Shown here piece after piece: positions 23,409 through 35,685 of a DNA stretch of 64,000 nucleotides. Under the pieces are notes generated by a model that saw only the letters and a list, made by a program, of their open reading frames with translations, had not been told where the DNA came from and did no database searches. A program made the translations under genes and the position numbers. Every line of letters starts with the position of its first letter. Positions within the stretch are counted from its first letter, which is position 1. Origin of the DNA: Emmonsiellopsis sp. PD_33 (Eukaryota > Ascomycota > Eurotiomycetes > Onygenales > Ajellomycetaceae); NCBI GenBank assembly GCA_032988165.1, contig JANTQF010000120.1, positions 1-64,000 of the forward strand, in the 5' to 3' direction.

Positions 23409-25782
23409 ATGGGCATTACAATATCTTTGCCCACGCCAGATCCGACTGACCCGGCCCCGACTTCCACGGTTCTTCCACCTTCCACCACGCTTATCCCGCC
23501 AACCACGGTCATCCCAACGACAACCGTTATACCTCCTTCAACTACGTCCATTCCCGTCTCGCCGACTACAATAACCCCTACTGATGAGCCAACTACGACA
23601 TCCATAATTGTTCCCCCTTCAACTTCAACAACTACAATAGCACCAACACCGACCCCACTTCCAAGCAATGCTGTTTTAGCCAACATTCTGATAATTGCTA
23701 CCGACGAACTAGCGGCCCAGCAAGCTTCCAATGGACTTGTTGCCTATGGTATTCCCTTCACATATCTTCTTGTTCCCCAAGAGGGAGCTGATCTACCCGA
23801 ACTAGAGTCCGACCATGGCAATTTTGGTGGAATTGTAGTTGCATCAGAGGTCAGCTACGATTTTGGAGAAAACGGATTCCAGAGTGCTCTCACCACCGAT
23901 CAGTGGAACCAACTTTATGCCTATCAGATCAAATACGGCGTTCGTATGGTTCAATATGATGTTTGGCCTGATGCGCAGTACAACGTTGAAGCGACCAGCG
24001 GGTGCTGCGATGAGGGTGTGGAACAGTTAATCTCCTTTACTGATACCAGCGATTTTCCTACCGCTGGCCTCAAAGTCAACGCAACAATGAGCACGCAGGG
24101 GCTATGGCATACCCCAGCAACCATTACAAATACCACCAACACGAAGCAGATCGCAAAGTTCGCAGCCGCTGAAGGCTTTGAAGATGAAACGGTAGCCGCC
24201 GTCATCAACGCATTCGATGATGGGAGGCAGCAAGTAAGTTATGATAAGCCTTTTCCAGGTATATCTCTCCATGCTAACCTTAATAGATGGTGTTTTTCAT
24301 TTCCTGGGCTTCCGATTGGAGTCCTACCTCAGGCTTTCTTCAGCATGCCTGGATTACCTGGATCACCCGTGGTTTACACGCTGGATACAGACGATCCTAC
24401 CTAAGCACTCAAATTGACGACATGTTTCTCATAACTGAACTCTACGATCCAGTAGGAGGCCAATTTCGAATCCGGCCGGAAGATATGACAGCTCATGTTG
24501 CTTGGATGCCTACTATAAGGGGTAAGATGAATCCTGGGAGTGATTACTTCGTCGAAATCGGACATAATGGAAACGGTGTCATTGAATATGGGCAAGAGTC
24601 ATCAGAAGAGGGCGACGCTATGTGCACACCTGGTATGATTGACATTGACGAACCACCTCTCACCGAACCAGAATGGAAGAAGCCGATTGGCAGTGGGATT
24701 GATATGTGGCCTGAAACCCCAACGGAGTACGCCTGGACTGATGACTGTGTCCACATCGATCCACTCCTTGACTGGTTCCAGGACATTGATAATCTGGATA
24801 CCTTCGCCCATATTTCCCATACGTTTACACATTACGAGCTTAACAACGCTACCTATGACGATGCATTCAAGGAAATTTTGGTAAACACTCAATTCATGGA
24901 TAAAGTTGGAATTTCATCCGCATCTCGTTACACCAATAACGGATTGATCCCCCCAGCCATCACGGGACTTCATAATGGCGACGTCCTCCAAGCATGGGCC
25001 GATAATAACTACACGCAATGTGTTGGTGATAGCAGCCGCTCCGCGCTCGTGAACCAACAAAATATCCATCACCCATACGTCACAACAGTGGAGACTGACG
25101 GCTTCGCCGGCTTCCAGGTCATTCCTCGCTGGGCAACCCGAATTTATTACAACTGTGATACTCCGAGTTGCACTACGAAGGAGTGGATCGATACATCTGC
25201 TGGTGCTGGAGATTTCCAAGACCTTCTGGCGTTAGAAAGGACTGAAACCCTTCGGCGGCTTTTAGAGGTACATCATGCTGCATACATGTTTCATCAAGCC
25301 AATCTACGGCAATCAGACCTTGAAGAAACAGAGATCAACGGAGTGTCTGCTCAACTTTCAATCTTCCAAGCATGGGTTGAAATTGTCGTCCAGGAGCTCG
25401 TTCGTCTTGTGCATTGGCCAATTCTAAGTCTTAAACAGCAAGATGTGCGTTTTCTCTACCAATGAACCTCCCCGATGTCCATATTATATAAATTGTGCTA
25501 ATTTTATGGCAATAGCTGGCGGAGACTTTTATTGCTCGCGCAACTCGAGATCAGTGCGAATATTCCGTCGTGTGGCTATCAGAGGACCAACAAATTACCG
25601 GGGTCGTTGTTCAAGCTGCAGACAACACTTGCGAAGCGCCAATTCCTGTCACTTTCCCAACCGACCCGGCGAGCGTCGAAGGCTTTACGACCGAGCAATT
25701 TGGAAGTGACCCATTGGTAGCATGGGTTCCACTTACTGGCTCTTCTGTCACGATCAACCTAGCGGCCCCGATTCCGTGGTAG
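23409..25782 (+). CDS. agd3: Galactosaminogalactan deacetylase Agd3 (CE18-type)
   Basis: Exons 23409-24233, 24287-25444 and 25516-25782 encode 749 residues. The first 85 residues are Thr/Pro/Ser-rich, a likely O-glycosylated stalk. A carbohydrate-binding region follows (ILIIATDELAAQQ onward), then a polysaccharide-deacetylase catalytic domain with the paired Asp in STQIDDMFL (about 318-320) and the His pair in HTFTHYELN (about 454-458), the metal and catalytic residues of this fold. A beta-rich C-terminus ends the protein. Agd3 removes acetyl groups from GalNAc in secreted GAG, making it cationic and adhesive. A secreted enzyme needs a signal peptide, and none is present at this start, so a 5' exon is probably missing. 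Introns are 53 and 71 nt with consensus ends. Confidence 0.88.
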
Positions 25783-28266
25783 AGACATAAAGGCATGGTA
25801 CTGGAGCAGTGGGCAAATTCCGCCGGGGGCGGAGCCAAAAAGAAGAAAAACACACACTGTACCTTCTGGTCCGCTTCACTACATACTATGCCTTTCTTCT
25901 CCCCTTCGTACACATCTCACATCTTCTTACCTTCTTTTCTTTTACTTGGACATATTCTTTCGATTCTTGGTAAAATGTAGCCGGGAAATTACACTCCCAG
26001 ACCTCCATTCTGCCATATTTTATTTCAATCTCCCTTCAATTTCAAAACTTAGATATAGATAACTACCTCGCCCCGTGTATGTACTTAGTTTTCTGCTCTA
26101 TTACCACTCCCGATGGCTTTTATTTGTGTTGCGGTCCCTTATTCATTCAGTAATTTTGACCAGATACGCTCCAACTTCAGCCTCAACCAGGTCTATTAAA
26201 TTCCAACTCAATTTCCCCCAAGATCTAGAGCATTGAGGGTATTATGCCTCGCGGTATAATAGCTAATTCCAGCTAGAACTGAGATATCCAGCCCTTAGCC
26301 TTCTAGATTGCTAGCCGATTAGGCGTCTTTCTCTCATTTTAAGGATTCCATTGAAGCATTCAACTCTTCCCTTGAGAAGCCGTTGGAACAAAGTAAAAAG
26401 GGGTATCCGCTGTGGCTGTTTGCCAAGGGATTGCCGTGTTTCCGATTGACCTGTGGCCTGTCCTAAAACGGGAAGGTTTTATCTAACTAACAAAGCTAGA
26501 AACGTAGCGAAAATTCTGTCTTCCCCGCAATACCGTTCCCCGTAGCTTTAGTTAACTCTAGAACTAAATATAGGCATTCATTTACCAATCCTGCATCAAA
26601 GCGTTCCACGTTATGCGGCCGTTAACATTTCCCTTCAACTTCAAAGCCGTGAATATAGCCATGATCCACACATCTCCACGTTCCCAATCTGAGGTTTTCA
26701 GCGGGCCCAGTATGCTCACGTCCCCATTCGCGCACCACGCAGGTTCTTTCTTTTGAGATGATCGTCCAAAATATAGTGGTTTTATGTGCAGACTAGAGGT
26801 TGTATGATGCCCAGGGGCACAATTTACCCGTATAACCGCCAACTGACAGGAGTTCCCAGGGAGATCATATATTCGAATCGCCCATCCCTAAGCGCTGACC
26901 AGGGTATATATTATGCCAAGGTTTCCTCCAGAAAACAGCCAAACATTGCCGGGTCAATGGGAGAGGCTCTAGCTTACTAAAACTTGCCGGCACGGACGTT
27001 TTGAGATTACATCCAGCTCACTCGGGCGGCTGGTGAGATTATAGGATCACGGATCCCGTGGATAGAAACAAACAATAGCATCCCAGTCTCGTCGGGACGC
27101 CTCGCTCTGGGTTCGTTTCGCGTGTTTCAGTCATGGTTTAGAGAAGTCCGACGATTCTGGAGCCAGCTCAGCACAGACTGGATATTGGGAAAAGTCGACC
27201 AACTGTTTGTTTAGCGGCCATAAAATGTTTCTCCATTCTTCCCAGAACATTTTCCCGGAACCGGCTTGTTAGTTGCGGAGACGTGTACGGCAGCCCACTG
27301 TGCATCAGTGTCATATCCCTTGTTAGTATAGTACCCAGGAATAGGTTGGTATGGATATGCATTTCAATGATTCGTTTGCGGGGAATGGCAGATCATCAGG
27401 GTCATCATGCTTCGAATAGATGTTCCGCATGCGAGCTCGTGGTAAATGACTTAAACCTCATCATGCCATTGATCAGCAATAGAACCCTTCTTATCAAAGC
27501 AGCCATTTTATCCGGAAGGCCTTGAACTGCAGCAATCGGCACATTGTATGATGGCACAGTAGTAATGAACCATCAAGGCAACATTCACCCCCCCCGTAAA
27601 ATTATATTCGAGGATATCTGTTATGGAACAGGGAATTCACGGTGCAGATGGGCGGGATCGGGAAAGAAATTAATGCTTGCTACCCGACATGCTCAGAATC
27701 ATGGTAGGGTGGACGTGTTGGAGATATCAGGTTGCTTTCCAAAGTGCTGTGCTTATTTTTCTCTCCAAATTGTTTTTTGGCTTCCTCCCCCTTAACCCGG
27801 CGACGGATATTTCGGATATCTCTTTGATATGCTGTAAGCCACTGGGATTTTGTTGTCTTCCTTGTCCCAAAACAGTTAATAACCCCCCTCCTGGATTATA
27901 AAGGGTCAACGCCAAGCAAGCATCCCGTCAAAATCTGTCTTCTCGTGTACAATCCAACTGTGATAGCGCCATGCTAACCTCAACTTTTGTGGTTTGAGAA
28001 GCTATTACATCGGGTTTCATCTTCGGTTTTGGTCCTTCATATTAAAATAAATCCCGTTAAGTCTGGGGTCCAACCTATCAAAAAGCACGAACCAGTTTGC
28101 CGCCCTCGTTTCACCAGGTCCCAAGCATATCCCTTGGTACCTCATTCAGGCCTCCTAGCGCCTGCGCCTGCAACCCAGTTTGGCGGCATCAATTCTGGAA
28201 GTATACAGCATCTTTGTGCTCTCCTTGGGCGACGGCTAGGTTCTCCACCCCTGGCAGCTTAAAGGG
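25783..28266. other. Intergenic, nothing recognised (agd3 3' flank, ega3 promoter)
   Basis: This 2.5-kb gap lies between two same-strand cluster genes. It is AT-rich near agd3 and mixed further on. Only short frames without motifs were seen, and CpG is present. No repeat with paired ends was recognised. Confidence 0.5.
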
Positions 28267-29334
28267 ATGGTGTCAACCGGGCATGAGGCTGTTCCGGAAA
28301 CAGGTTTAAAAGGAGGACGTGTCTGGCCGTGGGCAGTGTGGTCCAAACGAAAAAAAATCACCATATCTCTCATCATGTTTGTCTCCATCGCAGCCTTAGC
28401 CATTGGACTTGGCGTTGGACTTTGTCGGGCAAGCGACGGATGTCCTGCATGGGGCCACCACCATGGCGGGCATCCGGGGTGGGGGGATGGTGACGATGGA
28501 CCTTCAACAACGGCTACGCCTACCGCTTCATCTGACACCTCGACACCTACAGCTACGTCTACAGCTTCACCTTCAGATATCCCGTCGAATGGCAACATAT
28601 GGACGCCTAGTCCAGGAGTCACCTGGCAGATCAACCTAGTGGACGAAGTAAAGGCATCAACGCACCAAGTCGCGGTCTACGACATCGATCTCTTTGAAAA
28701 CCAAAAGGAAGGCATCGCCAACCTACGGGGAGACGACCGAAAAGTTATCTGCTACTTCTCCGCCGGAAGCTACGAGGACTGGCGGGATGATGTCGGTAAA
28801 TTCCAGGACTCCGACTTAGGGAGAGGCCTAGATGGGTGGGAGGGCGAACGGTGGTTGGATATCAGGTCCGATAACGTTCGAAACATTATGCTATCCCGTC
28901 TTGATCAGGCCAAAGAAAAAGGGTGCGACGGTGTTGACCCCGACAACATCGATGGATATGACAACGACACCGGTCTTGATTTGTCCAAAGCCGATGCAAT
29001 TGACTATATTGCCTTCCTTGCAGACGCTGCCCATGACCGCGGCTTATCCATGGGCCTAAAGAACGGAATCGACATTATTCCTCAAGTTGTTAAAAAGGTC
29101 GAGTACGCAGTAAACGAGCAGTGTTCTCAATATGCGGAGTGCGACACCTACGAACCATTTATCAACGCAAAGAAAGCCGTATTCCATATCGAGTACCCCA
29201 AGGGGGAGGAAGAGAGCAACAATCGCAAAGTTGCAGCAAATGTGGCGAAGAATTTCTGCGCAACCTCCAGCCTTGACGGCTTCTCGACTGTCATGAAAAA
29301 CATTAATCTCGACGACTGGGCTCAGACTTGTTAA
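28267..29334 (+). CDS. ega3: GH114 endo-alpha-1,4-galactosaminidase Ega3
   Basis: One exon of 355 residues. A 30-residue cytosolic tail ends in SKRKK, followed by a membrane anchor at 31-52 (type II topology), a His/Gly-rich then Thr/Ser/Pro-rich linker to about residue 112, and a GH114 TIM barrel. Family hallmarks are the YDIDLF strand, VICYFSAGSYEDWR, GCDGVDPDNIDGY, the GLKNGID loop, VNEQCSQY and the final FHIEY. Acidic residues in these loops are the expected catalytic pair. In A. fumigatus Ega3 cleaves alpha-1,4-linked galactosamine stretches of deacetylated GAG, possibly during export or remodelling. The neighbours agd3 and sph3 act on the same polymer. A GATGG context precedes the chosen ATG, and no intron is needed. 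Confidence 0.9.
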   Translation: MVSTGHEAVPETGLKGGRVWPWAVWSKRKKITISLIMFVSIAALAIGLGVGLCRASDGCPAWGHHHGGHPGWGDGDDGPSTTATPTASSDTSTPTATSTASPSDIPSNGNIWTPSPGVTWQINLVDEVKASTHQVAVYDIDLFENQKEGIANLRGDDRKVICYFSAGSYEDWRDDVGKFQDSDLGRGLDGWEGERWLDIRSDNVRNIMLSRLDQAKEKGCDGVDPDNIDGYDNDTGLDLSKADAIDYIAFLADAAHDRGLSMGLKNGIDIIPQVVKKVEYAVNEQCSQYAECDTYEPFINAKKAVFHIEYPKGEEESNNRKVAANVAKNFCATSSLDGFSTVMKNINLDDWAQTC

Positions 29335-32300
29335 ATGTGTCCCTGGTATTTGTGTTTTCTCGTCGACCTTTATGGGTGAAACCCTTCTTGGAACATAGCT
29401 CCAATGGTCGTTCCCATTCCCCTTCTATACCTTCAGTTACATCCAATTTCCAAGTTGTATTTTCGATATGCCCCTTCTAGGGCGTTGTATTAGCTTTGGG
29501 TTAGGTTCTCTCTTCTAAAATGGTGTTTGTCTTTACGCTACAATTTGTCCCTTTAAACAACTTCCATCCCTCGCAAGTCATACTTAGTTAAATCCCTTGG
29601 TGGGTAGTAGCTTCTTCATTTCTCAACGATGTCTGATATTCATGTATTCTGACTTATCTTCTCCACTATTTACCCCATCTCGATATGCGTGCTGTCCACT
29701 CCCTACGCACAGACTATTTAGATCATATTTTAAGTCGTTAACTTTATTCGAATAAGCTTAACTCTAGCCCTGTAACGCCACAAGTAATCAAAAGCTCGAG
29801 CCAAAGATCGCTCAACCCGTCCACGGGTCATTGCAGGTACGTCTCTGTATTCTCACGTGATTTACAGGCCCTATGGATGTATTCGATGCCAGAAAATTAG
29901 TTAGCAGAGATCAAGTGATGAAAATTCCAATTCATTATATAATCACACTTGTTTGATTATTGATATCAGCCTTATATTATTAATGGTGTTCCTATATGGG
30001 CAGAATTGCGTGTGAAGAAAAGCTGAAAAAAGAGTCGCCCGTCCGCTCTGTCAGAGCCACAAGGATCTGCATACTACAAGTGAGCAATGGCAAAGATGAA
30101 TTTCTTCAAGATTAACCAGCATAGACGTTGAGAGCGATTAACGTTACGCATGGGGTTGGCATATGTTCTTCAAGCCCGGGTAAAAGGGCCTAACGAGTAC
30201 CGAGTCTTGCGAGAAACTATGGTCTGCTACTGTTACGGGTAAACAAATCTGCGGGGTACCGCAATCACTGCTTATTAACTTCAACTTAAGGCCAGTTGGA
30301 ATGTAGTTAATTCCATACACTCTCGGTTGTTATAGGAAGTCTACATCAGCAACTCAGTGCGATTCTAAAAAAAGGTACAGGGACTCCCAATCCTTAATTA
30401 GCTGTAATTCCAACTCCAACACTTCATCTCGAAAGCTGTTGTTCCCAACATACTGCCATTTGCAGACTGTTTGTCTGTTATTGGCCCTGAATGCGGACTA
30501 ACCGTTGGCTTGTGAAAAAAACCTGCTGCACCAACGCAGAACATCCCCAGGTTGTCTTTGTTTCCTCGCGCAGGGGCTTCACAGTTGCCGTTTTCAAACC
30601 TCTAATGATACGTTACTAGGAGCCTCCCGTAAATATAGATACAAATCTGACAGGCCCGTCCTCTAGCATCAAGAGTCTGTTGTTGTTAGGAAGGCCCCAC
30701 GGGTCAAAAGTACTAACTCTAGGTAAAAGCCTTTTTGTGTTCGCCATGTATACAACCGCATCCTTGACCGACGGCATATGAATACGGAACACATTCCTAG
30801 CTGCTACCTTCTGGATACCATCGGTGTTCGCATGCGTCGAGCGAATCTATTTTTTTGGTTCGGTTCTTTTTGGCCGTAAAATTCAGTGTTAATGCTGCGT
30901 CGGGATTATAACAAAGAATTAATACCTTCATAAATCCAACCCTTGATCAAAATGTGCAAGTCGTATCATATTTTTGAGTCGGGGGTTCCTTGTGTATACA
31001 AGCATGGGACGCATGTCGTTGTTTGGTGATACGTCCAATTAAGCTTCTTTGTTCCGCCCCACCGTGGCCCCACTCAATCTAGATCCCAACCCAGGAACAA
31101 GGTTTAGCCCCCCGGAGCCCCACCGACGGTCTCGGCATTGGCGCTTTGACATCCCGCTCGGCAGAGTCGGCACTCCGAAACGGCTTGCAGCACGAGTCAG
31201 GTGGGAGCCAGCATCACATAAGGGAAGTAGAGTAATGGTCGCAGTAGAAATTAAAGAAAAGAGGCGAAACAAAAAACATCTCTACACTTAACAGCGCGGA
31301 GTTGACACTACAGATTTTAATTTGCCTTCTTCAGCTAAATGCCAGATACGCATTGTACTCTGGAGGTACCATACATACGCGAGTCTAAAGCAAGTGGATC
31401 ACTTTCGAATGAAGTAAGACACGGTGAAAACGTCCGACGACCTACCGAGCACCATGGTGTTGATGCTGCTACAGATTGGGGAAATCGGTCCTTATTTCCG
31501 GTAACCGGTCTGCAAACGCGTAAGACTCAATAAACATATGTCGATCACTGCGTTTAATCACTGCTTACCAGATGAGAAACCTGATCTATAGAGAGCTGGG
31601 GCAGTTCCTGGTCCTTGCATCTGAGAAAAACATTGCTGTATCAAGATTTCAGTATCTGGTATTGAACTAGGTGTTTTTATGTAATATTACAACGCAGAAT
31701 TACTGTATTTCGCCGTATCAACATTATTGTATCAAACCCCCTTTTTATGATATCATAGCACAATTCTGTATTTCACTCCCGGTCTCCGAAATAATAAAGA
31801 GGATAGATGATTCCTGGCTGGGAAGCAATACCTATTATTCTATTTGTGTTCAGACCTAGGCTCAGTATGTCTAGTACGTACGTTAGTTCGAGATAGCGCT
31901 TAAGTTATGCATACTACTACTTATTCCGCAACTATCGTGCTCATGTCAAGGCGCTCTTTAACCATCCAGACCCCGCACACTTCCGTTGAAGGGATGCCAA
32001 TCATTTCCCTGTGGCATAGATGCCACAGGACGGCTTAGCCTATTTTCTCTTATGGATATGGATCATCAAGCAACAACTTAAACACTACCTCAGGGAAAAC
32101 CACGGCTGGCATATGTAATGTTAAAAGCTTCGTGATCCTTGGTGCAAGGATATAGAAATTTCAAACCGTAGAAGGTGAATTAGATATCCGAGAACCTTGA
32201 AGCTTTCTTACGTTTGACAGCTACCTACTCCTCCCCGATTAGCCCTCCACAGACCAAATATGTAAAGCACTCTTCTTACACTCCCAACCCGCCATCCCCT

Positions 32301-33777
32301 TATACAAGATTGATCAATTGGTCTTTTCTTCGGAATTCAGTGTGCATGGTGTGGGGCAGCAGCACAAAGTGGTCTATGCAGCAATAGCACGTAGTTGCAA
32401 CGGGGAGAATGTTACTGCTAACTGTACCTAGCATATCTAGGAAAATGGGAGACTAGATCATAGCCCTCGCTTTCGAGCTGATAGAATTTTTGTCTCGGGT
32501 CCTGCAAAGTGGGCGTCCGTGTTCAATCGGGTGTGGCAAGATACCCTCCATGTTCTTCTTTGAATGACATTTTTTGCGGTGGAAATATTATCACGCGAAT
32601 ATTTTCCTCTCACTAGCGTGTCGATGTAATACTGTGGCTGGAGGAGGTCTGGATCTAGATCTAGTTCGAAGGTAACTATCGTTGATGCGTTTCTTTCCTT
32701 CACATAACTACTCAAAAAGCAAAAGTCCCAAAAGAAATGCAAATTCTCGAAAATGTCACAAGATTATGATCTCAAGCACCTGCCTAAAATTAACCATCCC
32801 ATAACCATATATTGGAAATCTCACAGTTTGCCTACAGCCGCATCGTCTTCATTCCACGGAGAGCCTTCCGATAAATCAGTCTAATAACGCTGGTGTAAGT
32901 TCCGGCTCGGAACGAGTAATAACTATACGATGCTATATACAGTACGTTCTAGTATTTACCGTAAGTACAGTACGATATCCACCCCTTTAGCCATATAATA
33001 TGCGAGTCTACATATTCCCCTGTCCATTTTGGTCCAAATGACCTCCGATATACTTGGCTAACGTGGTTGGGTTCGATCCGGCAACTTCATTTGCTAAACA
33101 TACCAACACAACAAGAAGCATAGGCCTGCCGAACGCACTCCCCAGGTACGTGAGTTAGATAGGTAGTACGGGTCTATTCCAGAAAATTCTAGGAGGCGGG
33201 GTTTGATGGGGTGATTGCAAATCGAAGAATGAATTTGTTTGTCTGCATCAAGTTCTGTGTGACTAATTAAATGGGTCTATAGCCAATACGCCATGATACC
33301 AGAAGTAGCCTTTGATTATATTGATCTTCCTAAAACTCCCAATGACAGAAAAAATATATAGAGAAAATAACCTCGATCCCCAGAACTTCAGTTTCCATAT
33401 AGCCATCGGCCACAGGCTCGGCAGTTAGAAAAGTCGGATAAACGGAATAGTCAGGGGATCATGGCGTCCCACACCATAAATAATCGTGTTTCGAAGGACT
33501 GGCCGAATGGAAGAATCTTTCCCTCTCAGGCAAGTGACTGATCGGGTTTCTGAAGAAGCTTGGTTGCCGAGAAGGAAAGAAAAGCTTGAAAAAAATGGCC
33601 GATTTATCCGTACCGAATCTATATACTGTTTCATGTGTAGAGAACGTGTTTTTTATATTGGGATATGCAAAAGCAAGGAAATTCGCAAAGCTAAGAAATA
33701 AACAGCAAACGAAGGCAGACTTAGGGGACATGAGTAATTAATCAAAAGAAAACGGACTGATCCGGTCACCCTGGCGA
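29335..33777. other. 4.4-kb gene-free interval inside the GAG cluster
   Basis: No gene was found on either strand. The DNA is mostly AT-rich, with a sharply GC-richer island at about 31050-31215 that looks different from its surroundings and could be a fragment of inserted DNA. No terminal repeats or transposase-like frames were seen, and CpG is present, unlike the retroelement at 52 kb. The longest frame (32458-32742, minus) has no recognisable motif. Confidence 0.5.
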
Positions 33778-35026
33778 TCAAGATGCCATCAAGTTAACAA
33801 ATTCCGCCCACTGGGTGCCAAAGTCGGCGTAGTAATCTTCTGACAAATGCGTCACAAAGACTTCGTTGGCCAGCGTGCGAGCGTCTTTGACAAGGCTTTC
33901 TAATTTCTCTCCGGTGACGTCTTCGGGAACGGAGTGGATCACACAGCATACTTGCGCTCGATCATGGCCAGTAAAGTTCTGGAATACCTCATCTTTGCGC
34001 TCCTCGAAGGTGTCGTAAGTTGACTCAAACAACACGGTCATGTCGGCCAATGGGGGATAGCGTGAATCGGGAAGGACTCCGGGGTTGTGAACGACCTTTC
34101 ATGACAAAGAACACCAGGATTAGTAAATATGGGGCTGTTCGTTGGTGAAAGACAAGAGAATCCATGCAATGAGAGCTGAAACCATCACCATGACGAAGTT
34201 GGAATCCAGTTCCCCAAATTCAAAGTTTGATGAGGTAGAAACAACTATTACACGAGGAAACTTGTGAGGGGAAACAAGTCATATACGCGTAGTGGGGGGA
34301 AATATAGTCCAGTTTGCCACGAAGAACAAGAAGTCAAAAGCATAGAGGCTCTAAGTAGAACGCATCACCTACCATATTATGCGGGGCAAACCCTGATAGG
34401 CCTCTCACATAATCGGTGAGTTGCTGGAAATAATTACCCGCTTCGTCGTAATATTCTTGGGGGGTCTCATCGAAGAAGATGCCATGAACAGCAAGAGCAT
34501 CATCATCGCCTTCCACCGGCCAGTTCGCATAGACGTCGATATCACTTTTGACTTCCTGCAAGTCTCGATCCGCATATGTCGTTGCCACATATCCCAGGAC
34601 ACGGACATTCGAAAAGGCAGTCAGGTTGGGCACCTCCAGGCAGTACTGTTCATCAGGGAGGGGACCGGATCCTGGACCACTGTCTGGGTTGACAATGACA
34701 GTGAAACTGATCTGGGGGTAATCGCGGATACTGCATCCCACGGCGTTAGACACCCAAACCAGCAAGTAATGTGGTATTTGTCTTATCTCCCTTGCCACAT
34801 CCCGCGTCTCAGGAGGCAGGGTTGGGAAAGGAACAGAAATCGCCAAGACGTACACGTTATACAGAGGATCCCAAGCGCCGGGGTCTGGATAGATGTAGAG
34901 AGGCACGAACACTGTAGATGTCGGACCCATGTCGCCTTGTCTCCCCAGTATAAGGGCTAAGGTGAGGGGGGTTGAAAGAATGGCGAAAATGGCGAAAAAG
35001 GCGAAAATTCTAAGAGAACTTTGCAT
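33778..35026 (-). CDS. sph3: Spherulin-4-like glycoside hydrolase Sph3 (GH135)
   Basis: Exons 35026-34373 and 34095-33778 encode 323 residues. The N-terminus is a hydrophobic signal or anchor (residues about 5-27, LRIFAFFAIFAILS). The spherulin-4 barrel begins at STVFVPLYIYPDPGAWDPLY and includes FTVIVNPDSGPGSG, VLGYVATTYADR, the acidic GIFFDETP and, after the junction, VVHNPGVLPD and VLFESTYDTF, all spherulin/GH135 landmarks. A. fumigatus Sph3 is an N-acetylgalactosamine-specific endo-hydrolase required for GAG production. The intron is 277 nt (GTAGGT donor, AAAG acceptor), longer than most here but phase-correct, and it joins strands contiguous in the family. The gene is divergent from uge3. 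Confidence 0.9.
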
Positions 35027-35685
35027 GGTTCGTTCGACATCGGTTGGGGTCTGCTAACTCACGTGGTCAAGGGCAATAATAACATAAGTCCAAGAGGCCT
35101 GGCGACAACACGGGTCTTAAAGAAAATCCTGGTAGTGGGTTGGAGGTCCACTGGGAAGGCTCCTCCGGGTAATAATGAAAAAAGAGACATATTGAATCGA
35201 AGGATAGAGGAGGGCCCCACGCGCAGATATAGGCTGTGGCGCGGGTGGGAGTAAAACTCCCTACGTCGAGTACCGAGTAGATCACAAAGTATCTACAGCC
35301 CATACAGCCCCTCTCCCTGTCTATGCCTGGCATCTATCCTTCACTTTGCGGAAATGATGCTAGTAGGAAGACCCATCTTTTAGTTTGGGCCGCAAATTTT
35401 TTGAAAAGGCCACATCAAAGGGACTCATTGAAATCGAAATATCACGTCACAACGGACCCGAACTTAATCCCATCTGCCGCGGTGCTTGCAGCAGATATAA
35501 AGGCTTGGATCTTGGGTCTGCAGCTTTAGAGCTGGTCTCATCATTGTTCGTTCGATAACCAGCATCTTCCTTTGCCAATGTCAATTTTTGAGGGGTTCAG
35601 GCCGCCTTCCTCATACCCATTCCTTATATTTCCTGTCCTTCGTTTCGTTTTCTCCTTTGGGAGGATTCCAATCGCCTATGGAAGG
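35027..35685. promoter_or_regulatory. Divergent promoter of sph3 and uge3
   Basis: About 660 bp separate the two divergent start codons, so a shared upstream region could co-regulate the hydrolase and the epimerase. If the upstream in-frame ATG at 35572 is used for uge3, the last 114 bp would be coding. No specific operator was recognised. Confidence 0.6.

Noticed and set aside
32458..32742. 94-codon minus-strand frame in the cluster gap
   Set aside because: No motif, no flanking exons and length within chance.
33040..33090. tRNA-like T-arm (GGTTCGATCC)
   Set aside because: No matching acceptor or anticodon arms could be folded upstream, and the stem needs several G-U pairs.
30000..33700. 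Second hypermutated retroelement in the cluster gap
   Set aside because: CpG dinucleotides are present throughout and no paired terminal repeats were found.
33425..33731. Overlapping short frames downstream of sph3
   Set aside because: Basic, repetitive composition on both strands and no family signature; likely 3' flank of sph3.
35572..35685. Upstream start of uge3 adding 38 hydrophobic residues
   Set aside because: A cytosolic epimerase needs no such leader, and the next ATG begins a Ser-rich tail typical of the protein.
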